Position numbers and translations under genes: made by a program
Notes under the pieces: generated by a model
What the model saw: the letters and a program-made list of their open reading frames with translations, nothing else
Told to the model about the DNA's origin: nothing
Databases searched by the model: none
Assembly: GCF_024622195.1 (NCBI RefSeq)
Contig: NZ_JANKBI010000001.1
Coordinates: 682,001 to 746,000 of the forward strand
Source of the DNA: Murimonas intestini
GTDB lineage: Bacteria; Bacillota; Clostridia; Lachnospirales; Lachnospiraceae
Direction of reading: 5' to 3'
Length of the DNA: 64,000 bases
Part shown: piece after piece, positions 51,838 through 60,120 of the stretch
How positions within the stretch are numbered: position 1 is the stretch's first letter
Layout: each line of letters begins with the position of its first letter

Positions 51838-53043
51838 TTACGCAAACAGCTGACCCAGATTTGCCAGTGAAGTGATTCCCAGATAGGCCGAAAGCAGCAC
51901 AACTACGATCCCGGAGATAAGCAGCCACACAGGATGGCGGTATGCCTCACCCATGATCTTTTTCTTCTGGGATGCCACAAGGCACACTCCCAGAGTCACA
52001 GGAAGGATCAGACCGTTGAGGGCCCCTGCCAGAACAAGAAGCTTTGCAGGCTGGCCTGCCAGAGCCATGATCAATGTTGATACAGCGATAAAGCCGATGG
52101 TGACCCACTTTTCCTGTTTCTCAATCGTCCTGCTCAGCGTTTTCAGGAAGGAAACGGAAGTATATGCCGCTCCTATAATAGATGTGACTGCTGCACAGAG
52201 GAGTACAAGGCCGAAGAAGCGGTATCCCAGCTCGCCCGCCCCCTGCCTGAATGCATCCGCTGCCGGGTTGCCGGCATCGAGAGCCACACCTTTCACAACT
52301 ACGCCCAGCACTGCCAGGAAAAGAAAGATACGCACGATTGTGGCAATGACCATTCCCATCAGAGAGCTCTTGTTTATCTCTTTGAGATTTTCTTCCTTTG
52401 TAACGCCCCCGTCAATCAGCCTGTGGGCGCCTGCAAAAGTGATATATCCGCCTACCGTGCCTCCCAGCAAAGTAAGGATGGCCGGAAACAGCTTCACAGG
52501 GCCTGTAGACGGCAGGAAGGTTTCCTTTAACGCCTGTCCCACCGGAGGCTTGACAATAACGATCACAATAAAGATGACTACGATCATTACACCGCCCAAT
52601 ACCTTTGTCAGGGTATCCATAGCCTTTGTAGCATTTTTAAGCAGGAACACCACGATTGCAATCGCACCCGCAAGGAAGCACCCCGCTTCAACGGGGATCC
52701 CCAAAAGGGCATTGAATCCAAGAGAGCCTCCGCCTACGTTTCCGATGTTGAATACAAGGCCTCCCAGGACGATCAGCACAGCTACAAAGTAACCCAGTCC
52801 TGGCAGCAGCTTGTTCGCCACATCCTGTCCGCGCATCCCGGAGACGCACAGCACTCTCCACACATTGAGCTGCACTACGACAGACAGCAGGATCGATACA
52901 AGAATGACAAAACCAAAGCTGGCCTGAAAATCGCTTGTGAATTTTGCCGTCTGTGTAAGGAAGCCTGGTCCGATCGCTGATGTTGCCATAATAAATGCAG
53001 CGCCCAGGAGCGCCCCTCCGTGAGATTTTTGCTTTTCTTTCAT
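51838..53043 (-). CDS. Nramp-superfamily transporter lacking canonical metal motifs (YcsG-like)
   Basis: This 401-residue, 11-helix protein of the Nramp fold starts MKEKQKSHGGALLGAAFIMATSA. The usual TM1 metal motif DPGN is replaced (TSAIGPGFLTQT), and TM6 has FAGAHRL where metal transporters have MPH. It therefore probably does not carry Mn2+ or Fe2+. A homologue, ycsG, sits with kipI, kipA and ycsF in Bacillus, so pyroglutamate or a related acid is a reasonable cargo, by inference. The start at 53043 has AAAAGGAGAG before it. It leads the pxp operon. Confidence 0.88.
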   Translation of the reverse strand: MKEKQKSHGGALLGAAFIMATSAIGPGFLTQTAKFTSDFQASFGFVILVSILLSVVVQLNVWRVLCVSGMRGQDVANKLLPGLGYFVAVLIVLGGLVFNIGNVGGGSLGFNALLGIPVEAGCFLAGAIAIVVFLLKNATKAMDTLTKVLGGVMIVVIFIVIVIVKPPVGQALKETFLPSTGPVKLFPAILTLLGGTVGGYITFAGAHRLIDGGVTKEENLKEINKSSLMGMVIATIVRIFLFLAVLGVVVKGVALDAGNPAADAFRQGAGELGYRFFGLVLLCAAVTSIIGAAYTSVSFLKTLSRTIEKQEKWVTIGFIAVSTLIMALAGQPAKLLVLAGALNGLILPVTLGVCLVASQKKKIMGEAYRHPVWLLISGIVVVLLSAYLGITSLANLGQLFA

Positions 53044-53076
53044 TTTACACTCTCCTTTTTTCTCATTTTCATATTG

Positions 53077-53105
53077 ATTATATACAATTAATACAATTTG
53101 TGCAA
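53077..53105 (-). promoter_or_regulatory. Promoter of the pxp operon
   Basis: On the minus strand, TTGCAC (53105-53100) and TATAAT (53082-53077) are 17 bases apart. The spacer and flanks hold a repeated ATACAATT, a possible regulator target. Confidence 0.7.
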
Positions 53106-53221
53106 TATTTATCTGGGATATACATGCTCTATGCTTGAGTATATCCATTTATACTGTAAAAATCGCATCAGTCCTGAAAATTGACAAAAGTCTGAGTGAT
53201 ATATGATGCAGGCTAAGTCTG

Positions 53222-53240
53222 AAGCGCGAAACGGCGATTT
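53222..53240 (-). repeat. Possible short MITE relic
   Basis: GCGCGAAACGGCGATTTT matches the internal part of the 142-bp element at all but one or two positions, ending at the ABC ATPase stop. It is short enough to be chance. Confidence 0.3.
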
Positions 53241-53872
53241 TAAATGATAGTCTGCAGTTTGCCATATTTCAGGCTGAACACTGCATCGGCCTGTTCTGCC
53301 AGCTCATTCGAGTGTGTAACGATCACCACACATTTGCCTTCCTCATGAGCGCTCTCCTTAAGGATTTCCGCAATATCCTGTGCCGTATCTGCATCCAGAT
53401 TTCCCGTGGGTTCATCTGCCAGGATGACCGGAGCCTCAGATGCCAGCGCCCTGGCAATGGCCACACGCTGCTGCTGCCCGCCCGAGAGCTTCAGCACATT
53501 CCGTTTTGCCTCATCCTTTGTAAGCCCCAGCCTCTCCAGATACGGCAGAGGAGGCTTCCTGGCAATCAGCCTTACATTTTCCTGGGGCGTCATGTAATCA
53601 ATCAGGTTATACGTCTGAAACACAAAAGAAACATGTTTTCTTCTGTGTTCATCCAAACCAGTCTGTTCAATATCTGTTCCGTCAAACAGAACCCTGCCGT
53701 TTGACGGACTGTCCAGACCGCCCAGCAGAGAAAGCAGTGTGGTTTTCCCGCACCCGGAAGGTCCCAGGATGGCATACATCTTTCCTGCCTCCATCTTTGC
53801 ATTGATACCTCTCAAAACATACTGTTTATTATCATATGTATACGTAATTTCCTGCAGCTCCAATATACTCAT
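53240..53872 (-). CDS. ABC transporter ATPase, MacB/LolD type
   Basis: This 210-residue ATPase has Walker A LGPSGCGKTTLLSLLGGLDS (about 34-53), Q-loop VFQTYNLIDYMTPQENVRL, signature LSGGQQQRVAIARALA and Walker B VILADEPTGNLD. It serves the FtsX-like permease gene encoded just before it on the same strand. Such pairs transmit mechanical force to extract or release peptides and drugs instead of classical transport. The order permease then ATPase is the reverse of many MacB pairs. Confidence 0.94.
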   Translation of the reverse strand: MSILELQEITYTYDNKQYVLRGINAKMEAGKMYAILGPSGCGKTTLLSLLGGLDSPSNGRVLFDGTDIEQTGLDEHRRKHVSFVFQTYNLIDYMTPQENVRLIARKPPLPYLERLGLTKDEAKRNVLKLSGGQQQRVAIARALASEAPVILADEPTGNLDADTAQDIAEILKESAHEEGKCVVIVTHSNELAEQADAVFSLKYGKLQTII

Positions 53873-53936
53873 ATTATTTTCATCCTTTCTATTATCTCTC
53901 TTGTTTTAATATACCCGGCGGTAAAACGCCCCTGGC

Positions 53937-55310
53937 TCAGCTCATCTTAGCCAATATCTCCCGGGGCTTCAGTCTCATGACAGAGACGGATGCAATACCG
54001 GCTGAAATGGAAATAACAGCCAGCCCTGCCAGAAAAAGAAGGATCATATCCTTTAGCTGTACAGTAACCTCCAGATCTGCGGGCCCCATCTCCCTGATCC
54101 CATCCTGTGTACCTATGCCTGAGCCTCCCCTACTGCCTGCATCCGCTCCCTCATCTTCCTCCTGTACCCCAAAGGCTTTTTGTCCTGCCGCCAGAAGCTC
54201 ACCTGTTCTGGATACAGCCGCGCTTGATGAGAAATATGATAATAAAAATGCAGCAAATGCTATCAGCATCAGTTCTGCCATATACTGGCCCAGAATTGAA
54301 GATTTCCTTATCCCTGCCGAGAGGAGCACACCTGTTTCATGAACTCTTCCCCGGGCCCATAAGGTGAGGATCAATGACAGAACAGCCACACTCGCAACAA
54401 GTATTATGACCAGAAAGGCAGATGCAAGTCCTGACAGCTGTTTCAGGGAAGATACTGTACTTTCATAGCTGTCATTTTCTTCCGTGACAGTAAATCCTTT
54501 CCAGTCCACCCCCTGGATCTCCTTTATCTGACTCATTATACTCTCCATCTCTTCCGGGTCCAGAACAGACACTTCCAGTTCCTTAAATCCCTGTACAGAC
54601 GGCCCATTCTCCATCTCCACCAGGGCAGACAGATCTGTGATTATCAGATTCTGTATTTTATCATAAGTTGTAACCTGCTCATTGACGCTTTCAAGTTCTC
54701 TTGGGATAAAAAGCCCTGCTATTTCTAAATCAAATCCCTTTTCTGTCCGTATGGTATCACCTGTTTTCAAATCATTTTTCTCAGCCAGGTCTTTACTGAT
54801 CAGAACCTTTTTGTGATCCTCCGGCGTTATATGCCTTCCCTCCGCAAGAGTGAGCCTGCCTGATGTAAACAGGCTGTTTTCACTGCTTTTCCACGTACCG
54901 ATGATTTTGGCTGACTGCCTGAATTCTTCTACTATGGGGACATTCCCCGCAAACCACTTCATATCAGGGCAGGTGACAAGCGATTCATCTTCTGCGCTGC
55001 AGTATTCAACACCTTTTATATTTCTGATCTGTTCCACCAGTTCAGGTGAGATCTGCTGTGTTGTATAGATAAGCATCCCGTTCTCATTCTGTTCAATTTT
55101 CAGATACGGATTATTTTCAGAATAATCACAGGCCACAAGAAATTTTCCGCCTATGCTTTTCTTCAGATTCTCTCTTGCCGTCTCCGAAGCGCTCCCCAGT
55201 GACAGAGCCGTCAGTACTAAAGTGGCCATGACCAGAAAGACAATAAAAAGCAATGTGCTTTTCCCCTTCTTCCTGACAATGTACAGCCACGCGCGGTTGA
55301 TAAAATTCAT
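53937..55310 (-). CDS. FtsX/MacB-like ABC permease
   Basis: This 457-residue protein has one N-terminal helix (about 18-40), a large extracytoplasmic MacB-PCD domain (about 45-280) and three further helices at the C-terminus, with an outward Gly/Asp-rich insert (about 370-415, GSGIGTQDG). It ends with the short family motif MRLKPREILAKMS. The start at 55310 has GGAGG seven bases upstream; the ATG six codons earlier has none. Confidence 0.9.
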   Translation of the reverse strand: MNFINRAWLYIVRKKGKSTLLFIVFLVMATLVLTALSLGSASETARENLKKSIGGKFLVACDYSENNPYLKIEQNENGMLIYTTQQISPELVEQIRNIKGVEYCSAEDESLVTCPDMKWFAGNVPIVEEFRQSAKIIGTWKSSENSLFTSGRLTLAEGRHITPEDHKKVLISKDLAEKNDLKTGDTIRTEKGFDLEIAGLFIPRELESVNEQVTTYDKIQNLIITDLSALVEMENGPSVQGFKELEVSVLDPEEMESIMSQIKEIQGVDWKGFTVTEENDSYESTVSSLKQLSGLASAFLVIILVASVAVLSLILTLWARGRVHETGVLLSAGIRKSSILGQYMAELMLIAFAAFLLSYFSSSAAVSRTGELLAAGQKAFGVQEEDEGADAGSRGGSGIGTQDGIREMGPADLEVTVQLKDMILLFLAGLAVISISAGIASVSVMRLKPREILAKMS

Positions 55311-55404
55311 AATATATTCCTCCTTCATAATTTTGTATTTACATCACTGAAGGCAGAATATCATTCCAATGTGTAACTAATATGAAGCCGGAATATTGCT
55401 GCTG

Positions 55405-55456
55405 ACAAAAAAATACCGTCTTTCAGAAGTCTGAGACTCTGAAAAACGGTATTTTT
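55405..55456 (-). terminator. Rho-independent terminator after the YjiH gene
   Basis: Arms AAAAATACCGT and ACGGTATTTTT, with internal TCTGA/TCAGA pairing, are followed by TTTTTTT on the minus strand. Confidence 0.85.
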
Positions 55457-55473
55457 ATGTTTAGTAATATTAT

Positions 55474-56820
55474 TTATCTGATAAACAGATTCGCCAGCAG
55501 GACGATTACAGGTATGGCGATAATCGTCCTTTCCAGGAAGATCAGGAAGAGTTTCCAGAGATTCAGCGGAACCTCACTCTTAATAATAATGGTGCCTACC
55601 TCTGTCAGGTAGATGATCTGTATCAGCGAGAGCACACCGATAATAAATTTTGTCTTCACTGATGTAAGGCCTGTGATCAGCAGCGCAGGGATGAACATAT
55701 CCGTGAAGCCGACAAGAGTTGCCGGAGCAGCCGCAAACGCTTCCTCTACACCAAAGAGCTGCAGATACATCCCCATAGGATAAGAGAGCCACTCAAATAC
55801 AGGCGTATACGTAGCTATGATAAGTGCAACAGTCCCCCATGACACTACAATCGGAATAAGGTCAAAGAGCATACCTACGACAACCTCAAAACCGCTGGAA
55901 GCAACTGATCTGATACTGAATTTTTCAGCCCTCTTGCAGCTTAGCTCCACTGCATATGCAAATATACCCTTTTCCTGAGGAACATCCTCACTCAGCTGAT
56001 TTCCCACTTCTTCCTTATATGTATTCGGGATCGTCCTGATAGGAGGTATCCTGGCAATAATCACCGCAAGGATAATTCCCACTATACAGATACACAGGTA
56101 AAAAGCCGGAAAAAGATTGTCAATCCCCACAGTATTTGCCACCATAAGGCAAAAGGGGATAGAAACTATAGAAAAGTTTGTCATGATATAACCTGCTTCT
56201 CTTTTCGTATAGAATCCCTTCATGTACTGTTCCCGTGTCAGAATGACCGCTGCATTTGATGCACCGAACCAGGAGGCCATCAGGTCTACAGACGCCCTGC
56301 CCGGCACATGAAACAGTGGGCGCACAACAGGCCTTAAGAGCACTCCTAAAAACTCCATTATGCCGCAGTCCGTGAGAAAGGGCAGAATAAAGCTGAATGC
56401 CACAACAATACAGAAAAGTGTCCCGCACAGATCTATGATCGTAGCTCCAGTGTCAGCAGAGGTGACAATTTTCGGTCCGGCCCCGAAAACCACCATGCAT
56501 GCAAACACCGCGCCTATTACCTTTGAGACAAGATAGAGGGGCGTAGTTGTAAATGCTTTTGTCATGTAATGATTCTTTCTGATAAAATCAGGCTTAAAAA
56601 AATGATCAATCAGGCTCATGACCGCTGATAATACAAGCAGGCCTGCAATCATATAATTCAGCCCCGGACCAAGCAGGGTCTTGAGGCCGGATTTCAAAAA
56701 GTCCAGCAGGGTTGTGAAGGATTCTCCCTGTGGTATAGGCACAAGAAACATCACTACACCAAATGCAGAACACAGGATGAATTTCGATAAATTCTTTACA
56801 TTAACGCTTGAATGCTCCAT
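55474..56820 (-). CDS. YjiH-family transporter-like membrane protein
   Basis: This 448-residue protein has about ten helices and two Gate-type (nucleoside-recognition) segments; LMASWFGASNAAVILTREQYM and FTDMFIPALLITG are characteristic. YjiH proteins are presumed permeases with no proven cargo. It is third in an operon after an aminotransferase and an HcxA-like dehydrogenase, which suggests that an amino acid, or its 2-oxo or 2-hydroxy acid, is moved. Confidence 0.88.
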   Translation of the reverse strand: MEHSSVNVKNLSKFILCSAFGVVMFLVPIPQGESFTTLLDFLKSGLKTLLGPGLNYMIAGLLVLSAVMSLIDHFFKPDFIRKNHYMTKAFTTTPLYLVSKVIGAVFACMVVFGAGPKIVTSADTGATIIDLCGTLFCIVVAFSFILPFLTDCGIMEFLGVLLRPVVRPLFHVPGRASVDLMASWFGASNAAVILTREQYMKGFYTKREAGYIMTNFSIVSIPFCLMVANTVGIDNLFPAFYLCICIVGIILAVIIARIPPIRTIPNTYKEEVGNQLSEDVPQEKGIFAYAVELSCKRAEKFSIRSVASSGFEVVVGMLFDLIPIVVSWGTVALIIATYTPVFEWLSYPMGMYLQLFGVEEAFAAAPATLVGFTDMFIPALLITGLTSVKTKFIIGVLSLIQIIYLTEVGTIIIKSEVPLNLWKLFLIFLERTIIAIPVIVLLANLFIR

Positions 56821-56831
56821 TTTTCTCTCCT

Positions 56832-57905
56832 CTACAGCCGCTCCACCTTTTCCATAGCGGCAAATATCATATCTTCTGTGACCTTATAGGGGATATGCTC
56901 CATATCAGGGCCTTCCACGATCTCCTTTAACACATCCCGCAGGTATTCCCGCTCAAGCTTTACATTCATCTGTTTTAATGAAGACGGTATCCCAAGCTCT
57001 GTCAGAAATCCTTTCAGCCGGCACATTTCCTCTTCCTGCCCGTCCACAGCCAGCTGGACCAGCACACCATAAGCCACTACATCACCGTGCAGGTAAGCCT
57101 CCTCAAATCCCGGCAGAAGGACAAGTCCATAATAGACAGAATGGGCAACTGCACAGTTATAATCATCCAGCACCATGAGAGATACCATACCGGTGCTCAC
57201 AATATTGGCCAGCACAGCCTGCTGCAGTTCGTAGGAAGCTCTGTGCTCCCGGCAGTCCTTAAGCGCCTGTACACCGTGCTCCAGTAGCGGTTCATAGCAC
57301 ATATTGCTGATTTCCCTGCCCAGCGCTGAATTGTGGTCCAGCTTATCTCCCCTGGCCGCAAAGTGGCATTCAAAAAATTTGCCGATCGTATCTCCCATGC
57401 CCGCTCTCAGATACTGAAACGGCGCATCTGCTATCACCTGCAGGTCTATAAAGCAATGTCTGGCAGGCCTCTCATAGAAATAAAAGCTGTCAAAATTCCC
57501 ATCCTCTTTATAGACTACTGACAGAGCTGTAGCGGCAGCACATGTAGCCGCGATTGTTGGAAAGGTAAACACAGGCAGACCGACCTTAAATGCCGCGCCT
57601 TTAGCAGTATCCAGCGCTTTGCCGCCTCCCAGTCCGAATATCATTTCCGCCTGGCATTCTCCTGCAATTTCAGCACATTTCCCGATCTGGGAATATGTAC
57701 AGTCTCCTTTAAATATCACAGTCCTGACTATTTCAAGACCGGAATTCTTTATGGACAGGGCCAGCTTATCCCCGGCTGCACAAAGCGCCTTCTCTCCCGC
57801 TACCAGCAGGACTCTTCTGCCATAAAAACCGCAGACTGCGGGAACATGTTCATATGCCTCACCGCCTATTGTATAATTTGTGAAACAGACTGAATAAGTT
57901 TTCAT
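56832..57905 (-). CDS. Iron-containing alcohol dehydrogenase, YbdH/HcxA-like
   Basis: This 357-residue member of the glycerol-dehydrogenase-like fold has the nucleotide motif GLGGGKALDTAKGAA (about 91-105), then FPTIAATCAAATALSVVY. Metal-ligand residues appear in GMGDTIGKF, CAVAHSVYYGL and YLHGDVVAYG. E. coli YbdH (HcxA) reduces 2-oxoacids such as 2-oxoglutarate and 2-oxobutanoate. It overlaps the aminotransferase stop by four bases. A route from amino acid to 2-oxoacid to 2-hydroxyacid is inferred. Confidence 0.9.
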   Translation of the reverse strand: MKTYSVCFTNYTIGGEAYEHVPAVCGFYGRRVLLVAGEKALCAAGDKLALSIKNSGLEIVRTVIFKGDCTYSQIGKCAEIAGECQAEMIFGLGGGKALDTAKGAAFKVGLPVFTFPTIAATCAAATALSVVYKEDGNFDSFYFYERPARHCFIDLQVIADAPFQYLRAGMGDTIGKFFECHFAARGDKLDHNSALGREISNMCYEPLLEHGVQALKDCREHRASYELQQAVLANIVSTGMVSLMVLDDYNCAVAHSVYYGLVLLPGFEEAYLHGDVVAYGVLVQLAVDGQEEEMCRLKGFLTELGIPSSLKQMNVKLEREYLRDVLKEIVEGPDMEHIPYKVTEDMIFAAMEKVERL

Positions 57906-59080
57906 TTCAACAGCTCCTGTAATTTGGCAAGACGGGCAAGCGCCTCATCCATCGTCTTTTCTTCTCTTGCAAAATGGAGTCTTATCAGGTTATTCACCTC
58001 TTCTTTAAAGAAGCTGGACCCCGGCACTGCCGCCACTTTGATATTCTTTATCATCCACTCGCAGAATTCCAGGTCTGTATATCCGCTAAACTGCGGCAGA
58101 TCCAGAAACGCCTGGATATCGATCAGGACAAAATAAGTTCCCTGGGGCACATTATGCTTCAGGCCGATCCTGTCAAGCCCCTCCAGAAAATATGCCCTCT
58201 TCTTAGTATAAACTTCAAGAAGCTCTTCATAATAAGATTCAGGGAAATTAAGCCCTGTCACTGCTGCCTCCTGAAGAGGGGCCGCTGCCCCCACTGTAAG
58301 GAAATCATGGACCTTCTTGGCAGACTCTATCACTTCCTCCGGCCCTATCAGGTATCCGAGACGCCACCCTGTAATGGAGTATGTCTTAGAAAGGGAATTA
58401 CATGTTATGGTATGCTCATACATTCCAGGGATAGATGCCATGCATGTATGGCGGTTCGGCGCATATACCATGTGCTCATAAACTTCGTCAGTGACTACGA
58501 AAGCATCATATTTTACAGCCAGTTCTCCGATGGCAGTCAATTCCTCCCTGGAGAATACTTTTCCGCAGGGATTGGATGGGTTGCAGACAATAATGGCCTT
58601 TGCCCCATTCTTAAATCCTTCTTCTACTAATGAGATATCAAATCCATATTCAGGAGGGACCAGCGGAATATAGACCGGCTCTGCGCCTGAGAGGATGGCA
58701 TCAGCTCCGTAATTCTCATAAAATGGAGAAAACACCATCACCTTATCGCCGGGATTACAGATAGTCATCATGGCGCACATCATAGCTTCTGTACCGCCGC
58801 AGGTAACCACGATTTCTGTTTCAGGATCAATCTCTCTTCCGATGGCGCGTCCCTGCTTGCGGGCCAGCGCCTCCCTGAAATTCTCAGCCCCAAAAGTCAC
58901 GGAGTACTGGTGAGGTCCTGCATATGCCGCTTTTGCCAGGGCATCCATAATTTCTTTTGGCGGGTCAAAATCAGGAAACCCCTGTGAAAGATTAATAGCT
59001 CCATATTCATCGCTGATTCGCGTCATTCTCCTGATCACGGAATCGGTAAATGTACCGACCCTGTCACTTAATTTTGGCAT
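57902..59080 (-). CDS. PLP-dependent class I/II aminotransferase (YbdL/PatB type)
   Basis: This 392-residue fold-type I enzyme has the Schiff-base Lys in SLSKTYSITGWRLGY (about 235-249) and the NPSNPCGKVFSREEL block near 160. It begins LSDRVGTFTDSVIRRM. YbdL-like relatives transaminate methionine, phenylalanine and other large amino acids. It is first in the operon with the HcxA-like dehydrogenase and the YjiH protein. Its promoter has the shape regulated by MerR proteins, and a MerR gene diverges from it. Confidence 0.94.
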   Translation of the reverse strand: MPKLSDRVGTFTDSVIRRMTRISDEYGAINLSQGFPDFDPPKEIMDALAKAAYAGPHQYSVTFGAENFREALARKQGRAIGREIDPETEIVVTCGGTEAMMCAMMTICNPGDKVMVFSPFYENYGADAILSGAEPVYIPLVPPEYGFDISLVEEGFKNGAKAIIVCNPSNPCGKVFSREELTAIGELAVKYDAFVVTDEVYEHMVYAPNRHTCMASIPGMYEHTITCNSLSKTYSITGWRLGYLIGPEEVIESAKKVHDFLTVGAAAPLQEAAVTGLNFPESYYEELLEVYTKKRAYFLEGLDRIGLKHNVPQGTYFVLIDIQAFLDLPQFSGYTDLEFCEWMIKNIKVAAVPGSSFFKEEVNNLIRLHFAREEKTMDEALARLAKLQELLK

Positions 59081-59147
59081 TGATTCTTTCCTCCTGATAG
59101 AAATATTTATATGTAATTATTCAGCAGCGTTATTTACATTACTTTTA

Positions 59148-59202
59148 TTGACTTATTTTTACAGCGCTTTTATAATAAAGTATACCGTTACGGTATAGTC
59201 AA
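59148..59202. promoter_or_regulatory. Overlapping divergent promoters with MerR-type dyad
   Basis: Minus strand: TTGACT (59202-59197) and TATTAT (59177-59172) with a 19-base spacer that contains the dyad TATACCG-TTA-CGGTATA (59181-59197), the classical layout of a MerR-activated promoter. Plus strand: TTGACT (59148-59153) and TATAAT (59171-59176) with 17 bases. The two -10 elements share bases, so the MerR gene and the aminotransferase operon compete for or share control. Confidence 0.85.
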
Positions 59203-59219
59203 GGAGGAATTGTATATTT

Positions 59220-60053
59220 ATGCAGAAATTCAACACACCATGCATAAAAACAGGGGAATTTGCCAGTTTATGCGGTACAAATAAACGCACCCTGTTCCAT
59301 TATGATGAGATCGGCCTCTTTTCTCCTGCCTGGACAGACGAAAAAGGCTACCGGTATTACAGCGAGAGCCAGTGCGATGTCTTTTTTACAATTACCTGTC
59401 TGCGGGAAATCGGTATGCCTTTAAAAGAAATAAAAGAATATATTGACTGCCGCAGTCCTGCTGCTTTAAAGACCCTGCTTTTAGAACAGCAGGAAAAGAT
59501 CAGGCAGGAACTGGACCGGCTGAAACGTATCCAGCAGGTCATTCAGACAAAGATAGAACTGGTGGATCTAAGCGAGACGCCCAAATGCATGGACTCCGCC
59601 TCTATCAGCCTTGAAGAGATGCCCGAGGAATATCTGATCATCAGCCCCCGCATTGACACTAATGACCATGATATCATAATCAGGACCATCTGCGAACATA
59701 TCGGCTACTGCCGGAGCCATTCACTTAATATGGGACATCCCTACGGGGCAATGCTCACTACACGCAGTCTGATGGAAGGGCATCTGGATACTTATGCACA
59801 TTTTTTTACTAAAGTACATTCTGCCCCCGAAGGCCATCCCTGCTGCAAAAAGCCTGCCGGGCTGTACGCCGTAACATACTTGAGAGGCAATTATTATGAT
59901 GCCGCTGATGCTTATGAGCAGCTTTTCTCCTATATCAGAAGGAAAAATCTGACCCCGGGCATGTTTTCTTATAAAGAGGCTGTTCTGGATGAAATCGCCG
60001 TCTCCGATGAAAACGAGTATCTCACAAAGATTTCAATTGAAATCAGCGGGTAA
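59220..60053 (+). CDS. MerR-family transcription regulator with GyrI-like effector domain
   Basis: This 277-residue protein has an N-terminal winged helix (FASLCGTNKRTLFHYDEIGLFSPAWTDEKGYRYY, about 13-45), a dimer coiled coil (about 85-118, LEQQEKIRQELDRLKRIQQV) and a C-terminal effector-binding domain (about 125-275) of the GyrI/BltR type, which in relatives binds bulky organic molecules. It should sit on the dyad just upstream and twist the 19-base-spacer promoter into an active form. Confidence 0.93.
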   Translation: MQKFNTPCIKTGEFASLCGTNKRTLFHYDEIGLFSPAWTDEKGYRYYSESQCDVFFTITCLREIGMPLKEIKEYIDCRSPAALKTLLLEQQEKIRQELDRLKRIQQVIQTKIELVDLSETPKCMDSASISLEEMPEEYLIISPRIDTNDHDIIIRTICEHIGYCRSHSLNMGHPYGAMLTTRSLMEGHLDTYAHFFTKVHSAPEGHPCCKKPAGLYAVTYLRGNYYDAADAYEQLFSYIRRKNLTPGMFSYKEAVLDEIAVSDENEYLTKISIEISG

Positions 60054-60055
60054 AC

Positions 60056-60084
60056 TTGTACTTAAATTAAGGTTGTGATATATT
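60056..60084 (+). promoter_or_regulatory. Promoter of the M42 peptidase gene
   Basis: TTGTAC (60056-60061) and TATATT (60079-60084) have a 17-base spacer, just after the MerR stop codon. Confidence 0.6.
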
Positions 60085-60120
60085 AGAGCCGTATATGAAA
60101 ATTACTATCAGGAGGACATT

